From an uncultured Senegalimassilia sp. (lineage in GTDB: Bacteria; Actinomycetota; Coriobacteriia; Coriobacteriales; Eggerthellaceae): 11,288 nt of DNA. The stretch is from positions 1 to 11,288 of the forward strand of contig NZ_CAKTYH010000064.1 in NCBI RefSeq assembly GCF_934632265.1. Direction: 5' to 3'. Both the position numbers and the translations under genes were made by a program. The notes under the pieces were generated by a model. The model made no database searches, was not told the origin of the DNA, and saw only the letters and a list, made by a program, of their open reading frames with translations. Of the stretch, positions 6,854 through 11,288 are shown piece after piece; the first letter of the stretch is position 1; each line of letters starts with the position of its first letter.

Positions 6854-7549
6854 TTATGCGCGATTCGCTGCTTCTTGAGCCTGATCGTACGTCAACCACC
6901 CATCAGGGATGGGCGCATCATCATGACATTGGCTGCACGCGTTCACGGATGCACGATGCGCCTTATGGCAATCTCCGCAGTCGAGCTGCTGCCCATGCAT
7001 GGCCATATGCGGGTTGCGCTCGCCATACTGAGCCGTCGCCTTCACCAAGTCCTGGCGCGTGATGTTATGGCACGCCGAGTTCAAGCAGAACGCATCGCCG
7101 TCCTGGCTCAGCCACTCGCCGAGCTGCTCGGTATCGCGCTCCCCAAGCACCAACCCATAGGTCTCGTTGGCGTACAGCGGCATGTTGCCGGTGGCCCACT
7201 CGCTCACCTCGGTCAGCTGCTGCGACATGGTGGGTTTGTGGCAGCTCAGGCAGTTCGCATCAGCGCCGCCTTCTTCCTTCGGCACCGCATGCACCACGGC
7301 CAACATGGAATCGGTGTTCTCCACCGTGTTCCCCCACTTGTCAACGCCCTGCACGCCCGGCTCCTGCTCGAACGCGGCAAGGTATGGATCCATGGGCGTA
7401 TGGCAAATGGCGTTGCAGAAGCTGGGCTGTTCATGCCAAACCCAAAAGCCCCCGCCGGCAACTGCCGCGACCACCGCCACCACAGCCACGGTGATCGGCC
7501 ACTTGCGGTTTATCCTGCGAGGCTTGCCGGTCCCGTTTTGCTCGCTCAT
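6854..7549 (-). CDS. nrfH: NrfH/NapC-type multihaem quinol dehydrogenase, five candidate haem motifs
   Basis: 231 aa membrane-anchored c-type cytochrome, predicted to take electrons from menaquinol and pass them to NrfA outside the membrane. One transmembrane helix (about 18-38) after a short basic N-terminus; the rest is extracytoplasmic. Haem motifs in order: C45-NAI-C49-H (CX3CH), C100-LS-C103-H, C155-LNSA-C160-H (CX4CH), C191-GD-C194-H, C205-SQ-C208-H. Canonical NrfH has four CXXCH sites, so the count and the two unusual spacings are notable. The first motif continues HTPMDPY, placing a Met near haem 1, where NrfH proteins have a Met ligand. The ATG at 7549 is preferred (G-rich SD AAGGGGGG about 9 nt upstream); an earlier in-frame ATG at 7612 gives a longer, unconvincing leader. 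Downstream of nrfA in the same direction. Could instead serve another extracytoplasmic reductase, but adjacency argues for NrfA. Confidence 0.88.
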   Translation of the reverse strand: MSEQNGTGKPRRINRKWPITVAVVAVVAAVAGGGFWVWHEQPSFCNAICHTPMDPYLAAFEQEPGVQGVDKWGNTVENTDSMLAVVHAVPKEEGGADANCLSCHKPTMSQQLTEVSEWATGNMPLYANETYGLVLGERDTEQLGEWLSQDGDAFCLNSACHNITRQDLVKATAQYGERNPHMAMHGQQLDCGDCHKAHRASVNACSQCHDDAPIPDGWLTYDQAQEAANRA

Positions 7550-7596
7550 GTGTTCTAACCCCCCTTCCGGAAAAGAATCGGAATATGCTAGCGGTT

Positions 7597-7631
7597 GCCC
7601 CCGAGCTCGCAACGCGCTTTTGCTCGGGAGC
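7597..7631 (-). other. Stem-loop between nrfA and nrfH
   Basis: In the nrfA-nrfH mRNA, GCTCCCGAGC (7631-7622) pairs with GCTCGGGGGC (7606-7597): 10 bp with one G-U, loop 15 nt. No U-tract follows, so it looks more like an mRNA stabiliser or processing site than a terminator. It fills most of the 106-nt gap between the two genes. Confidence 0.55.
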
Positions 7632-7655
7632 TTCGGAGAGAAAGCCGCCTACGCT

Positions 7656-8987
7656 TTATCCGAGCATGGACAATGCCTGGTCGGCCGCCGCTTCGGCCTT
7701 ATCCAGGGTTTCGAACGTCAAATCGGGGTTGTGAGCGCCCTCGCTGTTCTCGACCATCACGAAATCCCAGTAGAACTGCGCGTTGCGCTGCAGTTTCCAC
7801 AGGGCGGCAAGCTCATCGGAAGGAGCCTGCTTGTTGCCGGCGTTCTTGGCGGCCTTGATCGCGGCGATCTCGTCAGCGTATTTGGAGGCGATCTTGTTCG
7901 TCATATCCTCGATCTTCTCGCTGATCGACGTGACGCGCTGCTCTTCCTTGGCCTGCGTAGCCGCAACTTCGCTCTTCAGATCGGCATGGCAGTTGTTGCA
8001 GTCGTTTGCCAGCATATCCTCGTTCTCAAGCGGGCTGATCCAATCATGAGACGTGTATGCGGTGCCGTCCTCGGCGACTTCGGTGCCCATATGGCAGTCG
8101 GAGCAGGTGTATCCGATGCGCGCCATAGTGGTGGATTCCCCGCCGTAGATGGTTTCGAACTCCGGATGCTGCACCTTGATCATAGGCGCCATGGTGTCGG
8201 CATGGTTCCAGTCGGAGAAGCTCATGTCATCGTAGTAGGCAAGGATGGCATCAGGGGTCATCTGATCGGTGCCGGTGTAGGGGTTCGTCGTCGCCTTCGT
8301 GGTCGGATCGAAGTAATACTCGTTGTGGCACTGGCCGCACGTTTGGCTGGCCAGCGGCGCCTTCTTCTCGTTATCCAAGTCATCGCCGAGCGCCCTCACG
8401 AAGAACTTGTTGCCCACGACCAATTGGGTGGGGTCGTTCTCATGGCAGTTATAGCAGCTGATGGGCTCGTCGAACTGATCGATCATCTCGTTGAATTTGC
8501 CTTGATAGGCCGTATCGCCCTCCGCATTCACCAACGCGGTGTATTGCGGGGTCTTGCACGAGATGCAGTTGGCGAGCTGTTCCTTTTTCTGCGTACGCGG
8601 CGTTTCCTTTACCGTATCGAGCGAATGCGTATGACCGTGCGCCTCATCGTAGCCAAGCGCAAAGGCATATCCCTTGTACATGGTGTTCAGCGCAGGATAC
8701 AGCTGCAGGTAATCGTGCTTGCCCTCGGTGCCGTTAGCGTCGTTTTGCTTATAGGTTTGGTACTGATATGGGTAGTCGCCGGCCCATTGATCGGCATGCA
8801 CCACGCCATACTCATCGGCATCGGGCGTCTGCTCGACTTGCTGCGCGACCGGCTTGTCGGTTGCCTTCTGATCGGCACGTCCAGCCTTGTCGGCGTTCGG
8901 CGCACAGGCCGAAAGACCCACTACCAGGCCGAATGCGCACAAAGCGGTAGCCCAAACGATCGCTTTGCTCCCTTTTGCCTTATTCAT
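7656..8987 (-). CDS. nrfA: Ammonia-forming cytochrome c nitrite reductase (NrfA), lipoprotein form
   Basis: 443 aa pentahaem enzyme that reduces nitrite to ammonium with six electrons. Haem sites: the active-site haem with lysine, C141-IS-C144-K145, then C178-YN-C181-H, C217-GQ-C220-H, C295-SD-C298-H, C330-NN-C333-H. The catalytic set known from E. coli NrfA is present: R131 (in ETPRT), K145, Y224 (in CGQCHNEYYF), H274 (in KVQHPEFET). The calcium-site residues E223, Y224, K271 and Q273 also match. The N-terminus has a signal with lipobox L25-S-A-C28, so the enzyme should be lipid-anchored on the outer face of the membrane. Start: ATG 8987 lies 9 nt from GGGAGG; the ATG two codons upstream (8993) would be only 3 nt from it. 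First gene of an nrfA-nrfH operon. Haem-lyase genes are not in this window. Confidence 0.97.
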   Translation of the reverse strand: MNKAKGSKAIVWATALCAFGLVVGLSACAPNADKAGRADQKATDKPVAQQVEQTPDADEYGVVHADQWAGDYPYQYQTYKQNDANGTEGKHDYLQLYPALNTMYKGYAFALGYDEAHGHTHSLDTVKETPRTQKKEQLANCISCKTPQYTALVNAEGDTAYQGKFNEMIDQFDEPISCYNCHENDPTQLVVGNKFFVRALGDDLDNEKKAPLASQTCGQCHNEYYFDPTTKATTNPYTGTDQMTPDAILAYYDDMSFSDWNHADTMAPMIKVQHPEFETIYGGESTTMARIGYTCSDCHMGTEVAEDGTAYTSHDWISPLENEDMLANDCNNCHADLKSEVAATQAKEEQRVTSISEKIEDMTNKIASKYADEIAAIKAAKNAGNKQAPSDELAALWKLQRNAQFYWDFVMVENSEGAHNPDLTFETLDKAEAAADQALSMLG

Positions 8988-9085
8988 CTCCATCTTCCTC
9001 CCTTCTTGCAGGCGCTTCTCTCCGCATCCAACGGTACACGCATCGCGCATGCCCATGCGCTTGATGCGCGCGCAGTAGCGAACCC

Positions 9086-9105
9086 TTCCCCAAACAGACG
9101 GGGAA
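9086..9105. promoter_or_regulatory. Inverted repeat TTCCCC-N8-GGGGAA in the nrfA/kinase intergenic region
   Basis: Perfect 6-bp arms (9086-9091 and 9100-9105) with an 8-bp spacer. The right part overlaps ACAGACGGGGA (9094-9104), also found before the double-MarR gene. It lies at or just past the predicted nrfA transcription start, about 50 bp upstream of a candidate kinase promoter. It may be an operator or, in RNA, a leader hairpin of nrfA. Confidence 0.5.
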
Positions 9106-9106
9106 A

Positions 9107-9135
9107 ACCCTATGATTCTGCCGATGCCGCTTCAA
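9107..9135 (-). promoter_or_regulatory. Candidate nrfA promoter
   Basis: On the minus strand TTGAAG (9135-9130) is followed after 17 nt by TAGGGT (9112-9107), which fits the loose TANNNT -10 of GC-rich actinobacteria but not the full consensus. The leader to the nrfA start would be about 110 nt. A weak -10 suggests dependence on an activator. Confidence 0.35.
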
Positions 9136-9141
9136 ACCTGC

Positions 9142-9147
9142 TATTGT
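9142..9147 (+). promoter_or_regulatory. Candidate -10 of the kinase/regulator operon
   Basis: TATTGT, in the most AT-rich stretch of the intergenic region, 70 nt before the preferred kinase start. No good -35 hexamer is seen at the right distance. It is divergent from the nrfA promoter candidate. Confidence 0.3.
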
Positions 9148-9216
9148 TAATTGGTTGTCTCTGCGCGAAAGGTGCAGAAGCGTTTTAAGATGCTTTTGGT
9201 CATGGAAGGGGACATC

Positions 9217-10467
9217 ATGGGGGCATCGAACTTCGACCAGGCAACGATCTCAGGTCAGAACGCCGCGTTCCAGCAAGCGATCGACGCGCTGCGCGAGCGC
9301 TTCAGCTTCGACTTCGCATCGATGGGCATCACCGCGTTTCCAGGTGCGCCGCTTAAATGGATCTACAGCGCAGGCGAAACCAGCAATCGGCACCGTCGCA
9401 TCTCGCTCGCGCCCGGGCACGGCATCGGCGGCATCGTGCTGAAAACCGGCAAACCCATGCTGTTCACCGACATCGATTCGGAAATGGACCCCCGCGAATA
9501 CTCGTCTTACCCCATCGTCTTCGCCGAGGACCTGCGCAGCTTCTGCGCTTTGCCGCTCAAACGCGCAGACCATGTGGTTGCCGTGCTGCTATGCGCTTTC
9601 CGCAACGTCGATCCATCGCATGCGGAAACGTTCCGAACGCTTATAACCGATGAGCTGCGTGGGACGTTCTGCGGGCTCGAGGTGGTATCCGAAGGGTTCA
9701 TGGGGCTTGGGGAAGCCGACGATCGAAGCGAAACCGCGCTTATCGACATCTCGGGCGATACCTCTTTCGCCGGCGTGCGCGACACCGACGAAACGGGCGC
9801 GCCGAAGCTGTTGCGCGGCGACCTGGCTCGCGCCATAGGCGCACAAGAGGAAGAGCGGCGGCGCATTTCACGCGAACTGCACGATGGCGTGGCGCAGGAG
9901 CTTCTGACCGTCACGTTCACGTTGCAACGCCTTGCGGACCACGTCGACGCGGAAGGCGCCGCCATCTTAGAAGAGGCGCGCGGCGGCATCAACGGCGTGC
10001 TCGATGAGCTGCACAACATCTCCGTGATGCTGCGCCCCAGCTCGCTTGACCACTTGGGATTCGTGCCCGCGCTGCGCAGCCAGGCTTTGCTGCTTGAGAA
10101 AACCTATGGCTCCGCCATCCGCTTCGAAGGCGAGCTCACCCTTCCCCGCTTCGATCGCGCATTGGAAACGCAAGCCTATCGCATTTGCCAGGAAGCCATG
10201 ACGAACGCCTGCAAGTACTCCGGATCGGACACCGTGGCCGTGAGCGTGGAGGCCGCCGGCAGCTGGCTTCACATCAGCGTAGTCGATGAAGGCTGCGGCT
10301 TCGATGTGGCGCATCCCACCATCAAGGGCACAGGCTGCGGGTTGCTCGGCATGCAAGAGCGCGCCAACCAGGTTGGCGCCACGCTTTCCATCGAATCAAA
10401 CGAGCACGGCACGCGCGTCACCTTGGTCACGCCCATGCGTTCTGCAGAGGAGGGAGAGCCGCGATGA
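9217..10467 (+). CDS. Cytoplasmic GAF-domain sensor histidine kinase (NarL-system type)
   Basis: 416 aa. Residues about 15-155 form a GAF domain (FASMGITAF..., GHGIGGIVLKTGKP at 68-80, LRSFCALPLK at 106-115). The HisKA_3 dimerisation box EEERRRISRELHDGVAQELL (211-230) carries the phospho-acceptor H222. The HATPase_c domain follows, with N-box QEAMTNACKYS (325-335), G1 box VVDEGCGF (355-362) and a glycine-rich GTGCGLLGM (371-379). No transmembrane segment, so it senses an internal signal. The cysteine pattern does not match the Fe-S cluster of NreB. Start at 9217: AAGGGG lies 5 nt upstream; ATGs at 9190 and 9202 have no SD. Stop overlaps the regulator start as ATGA. Divergent from nrfA, so control of nrf is a reasonable inference. 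A GAF nitrate sensor is known in NreA, but the ligand here is unknown. Confidence 0.92.
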   Translation: MGASNFDQATISGQNAAFQQAIDALRERFSFDFASMGITAFPGAPLKWIYSAGETSNRHRRISLAPGHGIGGIVLKTGKPMLFTDIDSEMDPREYSSYPIVFAEDLRSFCALPLKRADHVVAVLLCAFRNVDPSHAETFRTLITDELRGTFCGLEVVSEGFMGLGEADDRSETALIDISGDTSFAGVRDTDETGAPKLLRGDLARAIGAQEEERRRISRELHDGVAQELLTVTFTLQRLADHVDAEGAAILEEARGGINGVLDELHNISVMLRPSSLDHLGFVPALRSQALLLEKTYGSAIRFEGELTLPRFDRALETQAYRICQEAMTNACKYSGSDTVAVSVEAAGSWLHISVVDEGCGFDVAHPTIKGTGCGLLGMQERANQVGATLSIESNEHGTRVTLVTPMRSAEEGEPR

Positions 10468-11102
10468 TCAGCGTAGTGCTCGCCGATGACCATGTAGTGG
10501 TGCGGACCGGCATAAAAATGCTGCTTGACATCGATCCCGATATCGAGGTTGTGGCCGAAGCCGCCGAGGGAACGGAGGCATATTCCCTGGTGGCCCGCTA
10601 CAAACCTGACGTGCTGCTCTTGGATATATCCATGCCGCCTGGGCAAAGCGGGCTTATCGCGTGCGAAAAGACGGCAAAGGATTTCCCGGATACCAAAGTG
10701 GTTATCCTTACCATGTTCGCAGAGCCGGAATACCTGCTGTACACGCTGCGCGGCGGAGCGGCGGGATACGTGCTGAAGAACTCCACGCCCGAGCAACTGC
10801 GCCAGGCCGTGCACGACGTCGCCAACGGCGGCAGCTACATCCACCCCACCATGGTCGAGCTGTTGGCGAAACATACGACGAGCGGTTCAAACGACCCATC
10901 CATCCAACAACTGTCCGGCCGCGAGCTGGAGATCTTGCAGCTGATAGCCCACGGTCACACCAACAAGGAGATCAGCAAGATGCTGTTCCTCTCCGTGAAA
11001 ACCATAGAGGCGCATCGCAGCAAGATCTATAAGAAGCTTCACCTGAAAACACGCGCCGATGCCGTCGATTACGCGCTACGCCATAAGCTGCTCGACCTGT
11101 AG
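10464..11102 (+). CDS. NarL/LuxR-family response regulator
   Basis: 212 aa, typical length. Receiver domain 1-120 with the acidic pair D8-D9, phospho-acceptor D54 (LLLDISMP), T83 and K105 (YVLKNS). The C-terminal LuxR/NarL helix-turn-helix covers about 148-205 (LSGRELEILQLIAHGHTNKEI, then LFLSVKTIEAHRSKIYKKL, broken here at residue 171). Partner of the overlapping histidine kinase: ATGA overlap, with an AGGAGGGAGA SD inside the kinase end. It would bind promoter DNA as a phosphorylated dimer; the nearest candidate target is the nrfA promoter 1.3 kb to the left, but I found no clear NarL-type heptamer there. Followed by a short hairpin and T-run. Confidence 0.93.
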   Translation: MISVVLADDHVVVRTGIKMLLDIDPDIEVVAEAAEGTEAYSLVARYKPDVLLLDISMPPGQSGLIACEKTAKDFPDTKVVILTMFAEPEYLLYTLRGGAAGYVLKNSTPEQLRQAVHDVANGGSYIHPTMVELLAKHTTSGSNDPSIQQLSGRELEILQLIAHGHTNKEISKMLFLSVKTIEAHRSKIYKKLHLKTRADAVDYALRHKLLDL

Positions 11103-11105
11103 TGC

Positions 11106-11126
11106 ACCGCTTGACGCGGTTTTGTT
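11106..11126 (+). terminator. Weak hairpin terminator after the response regulator
   Basis: ACCGC (11106-11110) and GCGGT (11116-11120) form a 5-bp stem with a TTGAC loop, followed by TTTTGTT. It lies 3 nt past the stop. The stem is short, so termination may be partial. Confidence 0.5.
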
Positions 11127-11219
11127 GCAAATAGCCAGGGTCCAACAGAAAGCCTACTGAGCAGAATCTCCTTCTGGCCCAATGGCTTGGCTCCGGCCCT
11201 CCGTATATCGCGGCTTATA

Positions 11220-11236
11220 GGACAAAAAGTGTGTCC
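11220..11236. repeat. Inverted repeat GGACA-N7-TGTCC near the right edge
   Basis: Perfect 5-bp arms (11220-11224, 11232-11236) in an AT-richer stretch preceded by TTATAG. It could be an operator in front of a gene beyond the window. The region 11127-11288 has no convincing gene; a 60-codon minus-strand frame across it shows no family features. Confidence 0.3.
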
Positions 11237-11288
11237 AGAACAATTATTCACTCCGTTGCGTACGGGTACCTTGTCGCGTGATGCAATT

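Noticed and set aside
5763..6899. 378-codon minus-strand open frame opposite the double-MarR gene
   Set aside because: Runs through the bidirectional terminator and mirrors codons of the MarR domains; no independent features or ribosome binding site were evident.
9001..9160. NarL-type heptamers (TACYYMT) in the nrfA/kinase intergenic region
   Set aside because: The nearest candidate (TACCGTT on the minus strand) does not match the consensus, and no paired arrangement was found.
7167..9188. 673-codon plus-strand open frame spanning nrfA and part of nrfH
   Set aside because: It lies entirely opposite two genes with unmistakable haem motifs, covers the intergenic gap, and its product has no recognisable domain.
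11069..11251. 60-codon minus-strand frame at the right edge
   Set aside because: Overlaps the end of the response regulator, has no visible ribosome binding site and no family features; treated as chance.

Overview
The window is a GC-rich bacterial chromosome segment with compact, mostly leftward genes on its left half. The combination of a membrane-tethered (lipoprotein) NrfA, an NrfH-like multihaem partner whose haem motifs include CX3CH and CX4CH, actinobacterial-type GC content and thrS/dgt housekeeping genes suggests a Gram-positive anaerobe of the Coriobacteriia, probably Eggerthellaceae. That placement is inference from gene style, not from a marker gene.

Left half (1-5497, all minus strand): a methyltransferase gene cut by the window edge (1-301, TrmB-like); a hairpin terminator; thrS (threonyl-tRNA synthetase) with its own TATAAT promoter; a two-helix membrane protein with a double zinc ribbon, with its own extended -10 promoter and a strong terminator; azlC-azlD, a translationally coupled branched-chain amino acid exporter pair whose promoter lies so close to the azlC ATG that the mRNA may be leaderless; and a dGTP triphosphohydrolase-like HD protein (dgt). 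This is ordinary core-genome content.

Right half (5598-11126): a respiratory module for ammonia-forming nitrite reduction (DNRA) with two sets of regulators. On the plus strand, a 316-aa regulator carries two MarR-type winged helices fused in one chain. It converges on a leftward nrfA-nrfH operon, with a bidirectional terminator between them. nrfA encodes a pentahaem nitrite reductase with CXXCK at the active-site haem and a lipobox. nrfH encodes the membrane quinol-oxidising partner with five rather than four candidate haem sites. Divergent from nrfA is an overlapping two-component pair: a soluble GAF-HisKA_3-HATPase kinase and a NarL/LuxR response regulator.

The most interesting observation is a short shared DNA element, ACAGACGGG(G)A. 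It occurs twice, 22 bp apart, just upstream of the double-MarR regulator, and once in the nrfA/kinase intergenic region, where it overlaps an inverted repeat and the predicted nrfA transcription start. This suggests, but does not prove, that the single-chain MarR protein controls itself and the nrf promoter, with the two-component system as a second input. The last ~160 bases hold no recognisable gene.
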